DNA from: Chitinophagaceae bacterium
Lineage (GTDB): Bacteria; Bacteroidota; Bacteroidia; Chitinophagales; Chitinophagaceae
DNA: 64,000 nt
Direction: 5' to 3'
Assembly (NCBI GenBank): GCA_016713965.1
Contig: JADJOC010000009.1
Location: forward strand, 1,240,001-1,304,000
This document shows positions 25,583 through 34,197 of this stretch, piece by piece. The translations under genes and the position numbers were made by a program. The notes beneath the pieces were generated by a model. It had not been told where the DNA came from. It saw only the letters and a list, made by a program, of their open reading frames with translations, and ran no database searches. Each line of letters starts with the position of its first letter. Position 1 is the stretch's first letter.

Positions 25583-27799
25583 ATGAAGCAAGTTGTAAAA
25601 GATATATTTTATTCTTTCCCCATACAGTTATTTATCCTTCATTTTCGTAAATACCAGGTGCTGCTTATTTTCTGGTATATTCTTGTCAGTACTGTCAATA
25701 GTGGTTTCATGAAATCTTTTGGGGCAGATGCATTATTTTTTTCGCCAGAGTACCTGGATAAGGTAAATGCATTAGGAGCAGCAATTGTAGGAACAGCACT
25801 GGGTGTTTTTGTAATGAGCTGGAATATCACCACCTTTATTTTACACAGCAAGCGTTGCAAATTTTTGGCAACAACATCTGAGCCCTTTTTAAAATATTGC
25901 ATCAATAATGCATTGCTTCCTTTGTGTTTTTTAATTTTTTATATTATAAAACTGTATCAATTTAATGAGTATAAAGAGTTGATGGGTGTGGGTCAAATTA
26001 TTATAATTATATCAGGAATTTTAGCAGGTTTTTTTCTATTAATATCTTTTTCCTTTGCTTATTTTTTCGGTGCGGAAAAAACAATCCAATACCGGAGAAC
26101 TAATAATATTACAAACCCGCCGGCATATAAAGCATTTTATAACCCAGTTAACCTGCTGCAACAAAAAGGTTTTGGAATGAAAGTAAGCTTTTATTTCAAT
26201 ACCAGGTTGCAATTGCGTAAAGCACGTAATGCCGGGCATTACAGCCAGTCATTCCTGGATACTATATTCAAACGCCATCATTTTGCGGCTATGATAAGTA
26301 TCGTCCTGGCATTTATATTCCTGGTAGCGGTAGGATTTTTATTGGATAATATCTTTTTTCAATTACCTGCAGCTGCAAGCATCCTGGTTTTTTTTGCAGT
26401 AATGATTGCTGTTATCGGAGCACTTACGTATTTTTTGCAAAGCTGGAGTTTACCGGCAGTGATATTGTTTTTTGTAGTACTTAATATTTTGTATCAAAAG
26501 CAAATTATAGATCCCCGCAATAAGGCTTATGGTATTAATTATACTAATGTAAACGAACGGCCATCATACAATAAGCAAAGCCTGCAACAGTTGTGTATGC
26601 CTGAAAAGATCCTGGCAGACAAATCTAATATGATAAGCATATTAAATAAATGGAAGGCAAAGCAACACCAGGAAAAACCCGTAATGGTATTTATTAATGT
26701 AAGTGGCGGGGGTTTACGCAGCGCTGCTTTTGTAATGAATATGCTACAGAAAGCAGATAGTGTTACCAAAGGAAAATTGTTCAACAGCACATTTATGATC
26801 ACCGGTGCAAGCGGGGGCATGCTTTCGGCTGCTTATTACCGTGAGGTGTACAGAAATAAGCAAAAAGACAGCACTATTAATTTACACAATACCAAATATG
26901 CCGATAATATTTCGAAGGACATGCTTAATTCTATTTTTTCATCTATGATAGCAAGAGATATTTTTGCACCGGCACAAAAATTTACGGAAGGCAATTTTAA
27001 ATATATAAAAGACAGGGGATATTCGTTTGAACAACGGTTAAAAGATAATACCGGGGGAATATTGAACAAACCATTAAAAGATTATGTGCAGGATGAAAAA
27101 AATGCCGCTATCCCTTTAATGATATTTAATTCTGTTATATCCAGGGATGGTAGAAAAATGATGGCAAGCACCCAGCCTATTAGCTTTATGATGAAACCAG
27201 CCAATATGGCTAATGATAATACAGTAAGTCCGGATGCTGTAGATTTTGCAGCCATGTTTGCCAGACAGGACCCTTTAAATTTGCGCCTTCTTACTGCATT
27301 GCGAATGAATGCTACATTTCCTTATGTGTTGCCTAATGTATGGCTGCCAAGTGAGCCGGTTATAGATGTAATGGATGCCGGGATACGTGATAATTATGGA
27401 CAGGAAACCACTTTACGATTTATTGAGAATTTTAAAAACTGGATAGATGCAAATACTTCCGGGGTAGTGATATTACAAATAAGAGACAGGGTAAAAGACA
27501 ACTGGCATCAGCCTTTTGTAAGCAACTCAATTTCTGATATCCTGATTAAACCGGCTACCATGCTGCAAAGCAACTGGTATAAGCTGCAGGATTTTTTTCA
27601 AACTGACCAATTCAGCTATTTTAATGAAGATAACCCATCCATCCAACGCATTTCCTTTATGTATGTGCCGCAAAAAGAAGAGCAGGGTGCAGCACTTAAT
27701 TTTCATTTAACAGCAAGGGAAAAAAGAGATATCATAGCATCCTTTTACAATTCATTTAACCAGGCATCGCTTCAAAAAGTGGTAGAAATGATAAAATAA
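25583..27799 (+). CDS. Membrane-embedded patatin-like phospholipase
   Basis: This is a 738-residue protein. Roughly residues 20-330 form six or more membrane spans. The C-terminal half is a patatin domain: an oxyanion loop VSGGGLRSAAF, the nucleophile Ser in ITGASGGMLSA (GxSxG) and the dyad Asp in MDAGIRDNYG. Patatins hydrolyse acyl chains from phospholipids. Fusion to a large membrane domain suggests action at the inner membrane on lipids. It starts 53 bases after ctaA on the same strand. The protein is full length and its frame is clean. Confidence 0.85.
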   Translation: MKQVVKDIFYSFPIQLFILHFRKYQVLLIFWYILVSTVNSGFMKSFGADALFFSPEYLDKVNALGAAIVGTALGVFVMSWNITTFILHSKRCKFLATTSEPFLKYCINNALLPLCFLIFYIIKLYQFNEYKELMGVGQIIIIISGILAGFFLLISFSFAYFFGAEKTIQYRRTNNITNPPAYKAFYNPVNLLQQKGFGMKVSFYFNTRLQLRKARNAGHYSQSFLDTIFKRHHFAAMISIVLAFIFLVAVGFLLDNIFFQLPAAASILVFFAVMIAVIGALTYFLQSWSLPAVILFFVVLNILYQKQIIDPRNKAYGINYTNVNERPSYNKQSLQQLCMPEKILADKSNMISILNKWKAKQHQEKPVMVFINVSGGGLRSAAFVMNMLQKADSVTKGKLFNSTFMITGASGGMLSAAYYREVYRNKQKDSTINLHNTKYADNISKDMLNSIFSSMIARDIFAPAQKFTEGNFKYIKDRGYSFEQRLKDNTGGILNKPLKDYVQDEKNAAIPLMIFNSVISRDGRKMMASTQPISFMMKPANMANDNTVSPDAVDFAAMFARQDPLNLRLLTALRMNATFPYVLPNVWLPSEPVIDVMDAGIRDNYGQETTLRFIENFKNWIDANTSGVVILQIRDRVKDNWHQPFVSNSISDILIKPATMLQSNWYKLQDFFQTDQFSYFNEDNPSIQRISFMYVPQKEEQGAALNFHLTAREKRDIIASFYNSFNQASLQKVVEMIK

Positions 27800-28012
27800 C
27801 CCTTATCATTAAAAAGGATAATATTATCACCACAACTGCCTTTACAATAATCAGCCCGAAGTGCCGCTATGCCATTTAAATAAAAAAACATACCTTTGCA
27901 GTCTACTCCACCTCAATATCACGGCAAGTTGTAAGCCGATGTGGTAAAATAATAACCTGCTGATTTAGAAAATGCAACGTCTTTTCCAGCCTTTATAAAA
28001 AATACATAAATA

Positions 28013-29245
28013 ATGTCATTTACACAATTAGGATTAATTGATCCTATACTTAAAGCTTTAACAGCTGAAGGGTACACTACACCTACACCTATACAGGCAC
28101 AAAGCATCCCTGTTATCCTGGAAAGAAAAGATTTACTGGGATGTGCACAAACGGGTACCGGCAAAACAGCTGCTTTCGCCATACCTATTTTGCAAATTTT
28201 GCAAAATCAAAAACAAACAGCACGGGGGCCGGGTACCATCAAAACCCTGATACTTACACCCACAAGAGAGTTGGCTATTCAAATAGATGAAAGTTTTGCC
28301 GCTTACGGAAAATACTTAAACATAACACACACAGTAATTTTTGGCGGTGTATCACAACATCACCAGACAAAAATTTTAAACAGGAGCGTAGACGTTTTAA
28401 TAGCTACTCCCGGTAGGTTATTAGACCTTATGAACCAGGGCTATATCGATTTAAGGTACCTGGAAATATTTGTGCTGGATGAAGCAGACAGGATGCTGGA
28501 TATGGGTTTTATTCACGATGTAAAAAGAGTAATTACAAAGTTGCCGGCAAAAAGGCAGACCCTGTTTTTCTCTGCAACGATGCCGCCCGAAATTCAAAAA
28601 TTATCGCAGGTGCTGTTAAATAATCCAACAAAAATTGAAGTATCGCCAGTGTCTTCTACAGCCGAAGCGATAGAACAAAAACTATTTTTTGTTGATAAAA
28701 AAGACAAACCGGCTTTACTATTGCATATTTTAAAAAATGAAAATATAAACAGTGCTTTAGTATTTACCCGAACCAAGCATGGCGCTGATAAGCTGGTAAA
28801 AATTTTAGTACAGGCTGGCATTACATCTGGCGCTATACATGGTAATAAGTCTCAAAATGCCAGGCAGCATGCATTGGCTGGTTTTAAAAATGGCGGACTA
28901 AGGGTGCTGGTAGCAACTGATATTGCTGCAAGAGGCATTGATATTGATGAATTGGGCCATGTAATAAATTTTGAATTGCCAAACGTGGCAGAAACTTATG
29001 TGCACCGTATAGGCCGTACCGGCAGGGCCGGTGCTAGCGGTATCGCTTTTTCTTTTTGCGATGCAGAAGAAAGACTCGACTTAAGGGATATCCAAAAATT
29101 AATTGGTAAAAATATACCTGTTGAAAATGCGCACCCTTACCTTTCCACGCATCCAGTTTCTAACCATGTTCCCATTACTAAAAAATTTCCGCAACAAAAA
29201 TCTTACCGGGGTAATTTTTCTCAAAAAAGAAGAAGCGCTTATTGA
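28013..29245 (+). CDS. rhlE: DEAD-box RNA helicase, RhlE-type
   Basis: This 410-residue ATP-dependent RNA helicase carries the full motif set: Q motif TTPTPIQAQSIP, AQTGTGKTAAF (I), PTRELAIQ (Ia), TPGRLL (Ib), DEAD (II), SAT (III), VFTRTKHGAD (IV), ATDIAARGID (V) and HRIGRTGRAG (VI). A basic tail follows (FPQQKSYRGNFSQKRRSAY), as in RhlE proteins acting in ribosome assembly or RNA decay. A TACCTTTG box near 27890 would imply a leader of about 110 nt, but its -33 partner is not clear. A strong terminator follows. Confidence 0.92.
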   Translation: MSFTQLGLIDPILKALTAEGYTTPTPIQAQSIPVILERKDLLGCAQTGTGKTAAFAIPILQILQNQKQTARGPGTIKTLILTPTRELAIQIDESFAAYGKYLNITHTVIFGGVSQHHQTKILNRSVDVLIATPGRLLDLMNQGYIDLRYLEIFVLDEADRMLDMGFIHDVKRVITKLPAKRQTLFFSATMPPEIQKLSQVLLNNPTKIEVSPVSSTAEAIEQKLFFVDKKDKPALLLHILKNENINSALVFTRTKHGADKLVKILVQAGITSGAIHGNKSQNARQHALAGFKNGGLRVLVATDIAARGIDIDELGHVINFELPNVAETYVHRIGRTGRAGASGIAFSFCDAEERLDLRDIQKLIGKNIPVENAHPYLSTHPVSNHVPITKKFPQQKSYRGNFSQKRRSAY

Positions 29246-29277
29246 TTTTAATTATTTAATACAACAATAAATTGTTT

Positions 29278-29318
29278 CCCGTCTTCCTGGCCATATAAGC
29301 TTCCGGTAAGACGGGATT
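29278..29318 (+). terminator. Terminator of the DEAD-box helicase gene
   Basis: CCCGTCTT and AAGACGGG form the outer stem with a long loop. On the plus strand it is followed by ATTTTTATTA. It lies 33 bases after the stop. Confidence 0.75.
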
Positions 29319-29342
29319 TTTATTACCAGCAATATATCTTTA

Positions 29343-29558
29343 TTGTAGCCTGCCCCTCAACAGGTGGGGCCACGCACTTGTGCTGTATACCTTTATGAAA
29401 TTTTTACCGCAGAGGTGCAAAGCCGCAGAGACATTATTATTTTTCCCTTTGTGTCTCAGCGCCCCTGCGGTAATATTTTTTAATAATAAACGTAATTAAA
29501 GCTGAAAAAGAACAGCCTGTACAAGAGTGCGACCCCGCCTTCGGACGGGGCAGGCTGC
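29343..29558. repeat. Interspersed repeat family B, copy 2 (about 216 bp)
   Basis: It is homologous end to end with 19254-19466. The outer ends GTAGCCTGCCCC and GGGGCAGGCTGC are inverted. The inner palindrome is TTACCGCAGAGGTGCAAAG with CTTTGTGTCTCAGCGCCC and CTGCGGTAA. A solo copy of its right end lies at 12790-12821. Confidence 0.8.
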
Positions 29559-29643
29559 AACAATGCCAAATATTTATTCAAAAGCCCGTCAACAAGGTTT
29601 TTAAACGGCTTGCCGTTTTTATTATTTTAATTAATTTCGAAGT

Positions 29644-30117
29644 ATGGCAGAAGATTTACTAATTACCGGGGGCGATAAAGCCACTCAATATCAATCCCTC
29701 ATACCACAAATAAAAGCATTAATTGAAGGGGAGCCGGATATAATTGCCAACCTGGCAAATATTACAGCAGCGCTTAAAGAGCAGTTTAACTGGCTTTGGA
29801 CAGGGTTTTATTTAGTAAAAGATAATGAATTAGTGCTTGGGCCTTTCCAGGGGCCAATAGCATGTACCCGTATACGTTATGGCAAAGGTGTTTGCGGCAC
29901 AAGCTGGCAGCAAGGAAGTACTTTGATTGTGCCGGATGTGGAAAAATTTCCGGGCCATATTTCCTGCAGCAGCTTGTCTAAATCTGAAATTGTGGTACCG
30001 ATTATAAGAAACGGACAAGTAGCAGGTGTATTGGATGCAGACAGTGAGCAATACAATAAATTCGACGAAACAGATAAGGTTTATCTAGAACAAATAGTTG
30101 AGCTGATTATACTGTAA
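29644..30117 (+). CDS. msrC: Free methionine-(R)-sulfoxide reductase (GAF domain, fRMsr)
   Basis: This 157-residue single GAF domain reduces free Met-R-sulfoxide using thioredoxin. The three Cys of the family are at 74 (IACTRIRYGKG), 84 (GVCGTSW) and 108 (HISCSSLSKSE). Their 10 and 24 residue spacing matches E. coli fRMsr (84, 94, 118). The frame is clean. Its stop overlaps the convergent mgtC gene by eleven bases. With msrB at 41.8 kb the window covers both free and protein-bound R-sulfoxide repair. Confidence 0.92.
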   Translation: MAEDLLITGGDKATQYQSLIPQIKALIEGEPDIIANLANITAALKEQFNWLWTGFYLVKDNELVLGPFQGPIACTRIRYGKGVCGTSWQQGSTLIVPDVEKFPGHISCSSLSKSEIVVPIIRNGQVAGVLDADSEQYNKFDETDKVYLEQIVELIIL

Positions 30118-30742
30118 AATTTTTAATGCTGTCTGTATTTACTAAAAATTTATTAATCAATAAATAACCTTTACTATTGGCTACTATACGATAAGTAATA
30201 ATTAATGTAGCTGCATCTTTCGCAATATTTATTGCATTGTACTTTATTTGCAATTTAGAAAGCGAAGCTTCCAATTGCTCCTGTGAATAGTACTGGTGTA
30301 AAAATTTTATTTTATATACCGATACCTTGTGCAGCTTATCAACGGTTCTTTGAAAATATTCTAAAATAAATAAAGTAAATAATACCACCAGGGAAACAAT
30401 GATCACCATCAGGTAATTGCCATACCCTGCTGCCATGCCCAGCGCTGCTGTAACCCAGATTAAGGCCGCTGTTGTAAGGCCATTAATATTAATTCCTTCT
30501 TTAAAAATAACACCCGCCCCGATAAAGCCGATGCCTGTTACAATATTACTGGCGATACGGTCAGGACTGATACCACTTACCTGTTTTGATAAAATAGTAA
30601 ACAATGCCGAACCTACACAAATCATAATCATTGTTCGGAAACCTGCAGGCTTGCTCCGGTATTCCCTTTCGATGCCGATAATTGCACCTACAAAAAAGGC
30701 AATAACAATTTTTTGCAATTCTATTAAAAACATGGTACCCAT
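30107..30742 (-). CDS. mgtC: MgtC/SapB-family membrane protein
   Basis: ATG 30742 begins MGTMFLIELQKIVIAFFVGAIIG. The MgtC signature follows: GIEREYRSKPAGFRTMIMICVGSALFTIL, then GIGFIGAGVIFKEG and NGLTTAALIWVTAALGMAAG. A C-terminal ACT-like soluble part (YKIKFLHQYYSQEQLEASLSK) completes 211 residues. Family members help survival at low magnesium or modulate ATP synthase. As given, this frame is continuous with the upstream DNA glycosylase. That fusion is best explained by a one-base deletion in the upstream gene, so I annotate two genes whose ends lie seven bases apart. Confidence 0.87.
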   Translation of the reverse strand: MGTMFLIELQKIVIAFFVGAIIGIEREYRSKPAGFRTMIMICVGSALFTILSKQVSGISPDRIASNIVTGIGFIGAGVIFKEGININGLTTAALIWVTAALGMAAGYGNYLMVIIVSLVVLFTLFILEYFQRTVDKLHKVSVYKIKFLHQYYSQEQLEASLSKLQIKYNAINIAKDAATLIITYRIVANSKGYLLINKFLVNTDSIKNFTV

Positions 30743-30749
30743 AATCAGC

Positions 30750-31348
30750 TTATTTTTTGTCTTTCCAGTTCCAAATATACCTGCATGCATAAGTGCGGTA
30801 AGGTTTCCATTTATTGGATAACGACACCATTTTTCTTTTAATATTTTTTTATTGCTGGCATCAAGGTTGTACAACTTTATCATTCCTTGTTGTATACCCA
30901 GGTCGTCTGCAGCAAATACATCTTCCCGGCCTAAGGTAAACATTAAAATCATTTCGGCTGTCCACCGCCCCACACCTTTTATTTTTGTAAGATATTCAAT
31001 CACTTCTTCATCGGGTAATTTATGCAATTTTTTATCATCCAGTTTTTCATCAATAAAAAAACGGCAAACATTGTGCACATAATTCACCTTGGCATTAGAT
31101 AAACCAATTGCTCTTAATGTATCAAACGGAGTAGCCAGTATATGATGTGCCGCAGGTGTTTTGGTATCATACAATTTAATAAAACGGTCAAAAATAACAG
31201 CAGCCACTTTAGTGCTCAGTTGCTGGCTCATAATAGAGCTGCATAAATGCAGGTGTATATTTTTTCTTTTATCAATTGTAAATGGTGCCTGGGCTTCTAT
31301 TATTTTTTTAAGCTTTTTATCTTTAGATAAATGTATAATGTGGTCCAT
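30750..31348 (-). CDS. alkA: AlkA-type DNA-3-methyladenine glycosylase II (HhH-GPD), one frame break
   Basis: This base-excision glycosylase of the helix-hairpin-helix superfamily has HLCSSIMSQQLSTKVA and the HhH-GPD motif LTKIKGVGRWTAEMILMFTLGREDVFAADDLG. The catalytic Asp is in AADDLGI. The frame runs into mgtC as given. Adding one T to the T5 run at 30830-30834 restores LKEKMVSLSNKWKPYRTYA and the family ending IWNWKDKK with a TAA at 30752-30750. This gives 199 residues (599 + 1 bases). It repairs alkylated purines. Confidence 0.88.
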
Positions 31349-31353
31349 ATAAA

Positions 31354-32124
31354 TTAATTTTTTCCATTGACTATTTTTAACATCTCATCATGTATTTTTC
31401 CATTGGTAGCCAAAATTTGCGGCTGGTAGGGAGAATAATCTTTGCCAGAAAAGTCTGTAACTTTTCCACCAGCTTCCTTAACAATTAAAAATCCGGCAGC
31501 ACTATCCCATACATGTAAATTGTGTTCATAAAAACCATCAAACCGGCCTGCTGCCACCCAGCATAAATCAATAGCGGCACTTCCTAATCTTCTTACAGCT
31601 ATTCCGCGGCGTACGAGCTTTTCAAATACTTGCAATGGCCCGTTAGGCATATCCAGGTAAGTATAAGGAAACCCTGTAACCAGGCAGCTATTTGCCACAG
31701 CGGCTTTATCACTTACGGTAATTTTTTTATCATTTAGCGTAGCGCCAAAACCCTCCTGTGCAAAAATATTTCATTCATTAAAGGATTATACACTACTCCT
31801 AATATCATCTCACCTGCTTTTCAACTCCAATGCTCACACAACATAAAGGTATGCCATTAGCAAAATTAACAGTGCCGTCTATCGGGTCTATTATCCATTT
31901 ATATTCACTATCCATAACAATCTCCCCTGTTTCTTCGCTTAAGATAAAATGTCCAGGTATTCTTTTCTAATGGTATCTATAATTGCTTTTTCAGAAGCAT
32001 GATCTGCCTCTGTTACCAGGTTATTAACCCCTTCTTTATTAGATATTTTAAACTTCCCGTTAAAAAAATGCTGTAACTGCGCAGCTCCTGCCTGCACTGC
32101 ATGTAATAAAGTTGTTTTTAACAT
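31354..32124 (-). CDS. suhB: Inositol monophosphatase-family protein, three frame breaks
   Basis: This is a Mg-dependent phosphatase of the SuhB/IMPase fold. The N-terminus from ATG 32124 reads MLKTTLLHAVQAGAAQLQHFF with NNLVTEADHASEKAI. Three single-base gaps must be filled: a C at 31956-31957, an A in the T4 run (plus strand) at 31818-31821, and a T in the A5 run (plus strand) at 31762-31766. The metal motif WIIDPIDGTVNFANGIP then appears, as does VWDSAAGFLIVKEAGGKVTD near the end. The result is 257 residues (771 + 3 bases), normal for the family. The substrate could be inositol phosphate or another sugar phosphate; SuhB also has RNA-related roles in some bacteria. Confidence 0.87.
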
Positions 32125-32222
32125 GCTGCAAAGATAATGATGCTTTATGGTTTGGTTATTAAAGCCGGTCATTAACTGGTATTAAAAGAAAATTTTCTTA
32201 TTTTTAAATAAATAGTAACTGT

Positions 32223-33659
32223 ATGAATACTCGGATGGATCGTAAAAAATTTTTACAGTTAGCAGTTTTAAGCAACCTGGGCTTATTGCTACCCTCACAA
32301 AAAGTTGCAGCAACTACAATCAATGCATTAAGCTTTACCCAAACGTTTAATACCGGCAATGTAACTTATTTTAAAAAAGGTGAAGAAGGGTATGAAAAAC
32401 TGCGCAAAGGTTTTAATAAAAGAATTAATAAATACCCACAGGTAATTGCATTGTGCTATAATACCGATGGTGTAGCAGAAGCTATGCAATACGCTATAAA
32501 AAATCAATTGCCGGTAGCTATCAAAAGCGGGGGTCATTGTATGGAAGGTTTTTCGTGCAACAATGATGGAATGGTCATTAACCTGTCTTTGCTAAATGAT
32601 GTAAAATGGGTAAGTAAAAGTATTATTAAAGTAGGGCCAGCCTGTATACTTTCTGCATTGTACAATGCCATATTACCTAAAGGAAAAATATTACCGGGTG
32701 GGTCTTGCGGCAGCGTGGGTATTGGCGGTTTATCATTAGGTGGCGGGTATGGCCTGCTAAGCCGCCAATATGGGCTGGCATGCGACAGCCTGCTTGAAGT
32801 AACCATGGTGGACGGCAAAGGTAATATTATTAACTCGGCCGTGGATGATGATTTACTTTGGGCATGTAAAGGTGGTGGCAATGGCAATTTTGGTGCAATT
32901 ACCGAAATGAAATTTAAAGTGCATAAAGCGCCTGCTTTGATGAAAAGTTTCCGGTTCAGAGCTTTTAAAGTAAATACAGGGAGAGCAAAGGATATTTTAA
33001 AAAAATGGTTTGAGCTATCTGACAATTTGCCGCCAACAAGTTTTTCTGCATATGTATTAAATGGTAAAACGCTTTATATTTTACTCACTTCTACCGAAAA
33101 AAATATTGCGGGTATTAAATTTTTTATTGATGGCATATCTGCCCTTGTAGACAAAACGGTTGTAGGAAAAGCTTTGCCCATAGCTACGGCATTAAAAGCA
33201 TATTATGGCATACAGCACCCTGTATATTTTAAAAATGCGTCTGCCGGTCTGTATAAAAAATTTGAAGATATAGAAAGTTATATTGCTGATGTGATGGATA
33301 TTGTAACGAATACTCCCGGGATGATATACCAGGTAAACACCTTGGGTGGAAATATTATAAATAATCAATTTGAAAAAGCTTCAGCTTTTCCCCACAGGTC
33401 ATATCCTTATTTTTCGGAACTTCAGACTTATTGGGATAATGAAAAACAAATGCCCGGCTTGTTAAATAAATTTAAAGATGTACAGGATATATTTATAAAA
33501 AACGGCATCAACGTACAATACAGGAATTACCCGGATATTAATTTTAATAATTACAATACGCTGTATTACGGTAATAGTTACACGAAATTACAGCAAATAA
33601 AAAACAAGTATGACCCGGATAATATCATAAGCCATGAGCAAAGCATAAAGAATGCTTAG
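32223..33659 (+). CDS. Berberine-bridge-type FAD-linked oxidoreductase, exported
   Basis: This 478-residue flavoenzyme has an N-terminal signal-like segment (KKFLQLAVLSNLGLLLPSQ). The PCMH FAD domain has SGGHCMEGFS, with the His that carries covalent FAD, and PGGSCGSVGIGGLSLGGGYG, with the second attachment Cys. FAD is therefore probably bicovalently bound. The C-terminal BBE motif NYNTLYYGNSYTKLQQIKNKYDP is present. Such enzymes oxidise sugars or alcohols; the substrate is not readable. Start could be Met1 or Met5. Confidence 0.85.
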   Translation: MNTRMDRKKFLQLAVLSNLGLLLPSQKVAATTINALSFTQTFNTGNVTYFKKGEEGYEKLRKGFNKRINKYPQVIALCYNTDGVAEAMQYAIKNQLPVAIKSGGHCMEGFSCNNDGMVINLSLLNDVKWVSKSIIKVGPACILSALYNAILPKGKILPGGSCGSVGIGGLSLGGGYGLLSRQYGLACDSLLEVTMVDGKGNIINSAVDDDLLWACKGGGNGNFGAITEMKFKVHKAPALMKSFRFRAFKVNTGRAKDILKKWFELSDNLPPTSFSAYVLNGKTLYILLTSTEKNIAGIKFFIDGISALVDKTVVGKALPIATALKAYYGIQHPVYFKNASAGLYKKFEDIESYIADVMDIVTNTPGMIYQVNTLGGNIINNQFEKASAFPHRSYPYFSELQTYWDNEKQMPGLLNKFKDVQDIFIKNGINVQYRNYPDINFNNYNTLYYGNSYTKLQQIKNKYDPDNIISHEQSIKNA

Positions 33660-34197
33660 GTGAAATGTTATTTAAAAACAAAGAAATTAAATGTTGACTA
33701 CTGATAAAATGTTCAATGGCTGCCGGACAATGTCATTTAGCTAAGGAACTAATGTCACCCTTTCAGGGTTTTTGAACATTTTTTGCTATTGATTACTACA
33801 GTATGGCACCACGTTGGGGTTAGTAATCCCGGAGGGATGTAATTATTGTAGGTAAATAAGCAATCACCATAAGTATAACAACCCTGAAAGGGTGATATTA
33901 GTAAAGTATAATTCTTAACTAAATGACATTGGGCTGCCGGGAAGTGGAAAGCTCGGTGAGGATTTGCGGCTAAGATTTTGTGCCGGACTTGTAAACCTCA
34001 CCCGTCCGCCTAAGGCGGACACCTTCTCCTACAGAGAAGGAAAATGGATGATAATCTTTTAGCCGGTACGGGTGCCGAAATAACTAATATAACTGATAGC
34101 CCCGAAAAATTAAATCTGTTATTCTATTTTATTGAAGCATCTATATTTTGAATACTCACTAAAAAAATCGTATTTCGTATAAAGTTATATTACCGAT
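33660..34197. other. Gene-free stretch with repeat copy 2 and two small hairpins
   Basis: It contains the 225-bp element (33714-33938) followed by two adjacent hairpins. These are GTCCGCCTAAGGCGGAC at 34004-34020 and CCTTCTCCTACAGAGAAGG at 34022-34040. No gene is seen. The sequence directly before 34198 should hold the promoter of the glycosyltransferase gene, but no clear -7 box is found. Confidence 0.6.
33714..33938. repeat. Palindromic interspersed repeat, copy 2 (225 bp)
   Basis: It matches 1040-1265 in the same orientation, with one-base deletion and a few substitutions. The terminal and internal inverted repeats are both conserved. Flanking sequences differ from those of copy 1, which supports dispersal rather than one long duplication. 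Confidence 0.85.

Larger units (their letters stand above)
29246..29643. other. Gene-free stretch: terminator, repeat family B copy 2, small hairpin
   Basis: The 398 bases hold the helicase terminator (29278-29318) and the repeat at 29343-29558. A tight hairpin at 29603-29618 (AAACGGC-TT-GCCGTTT with T run) lies just upstream of the free-methionine sulfoxide reductase gene. No coding frame is seen. Confidence 0.6.
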
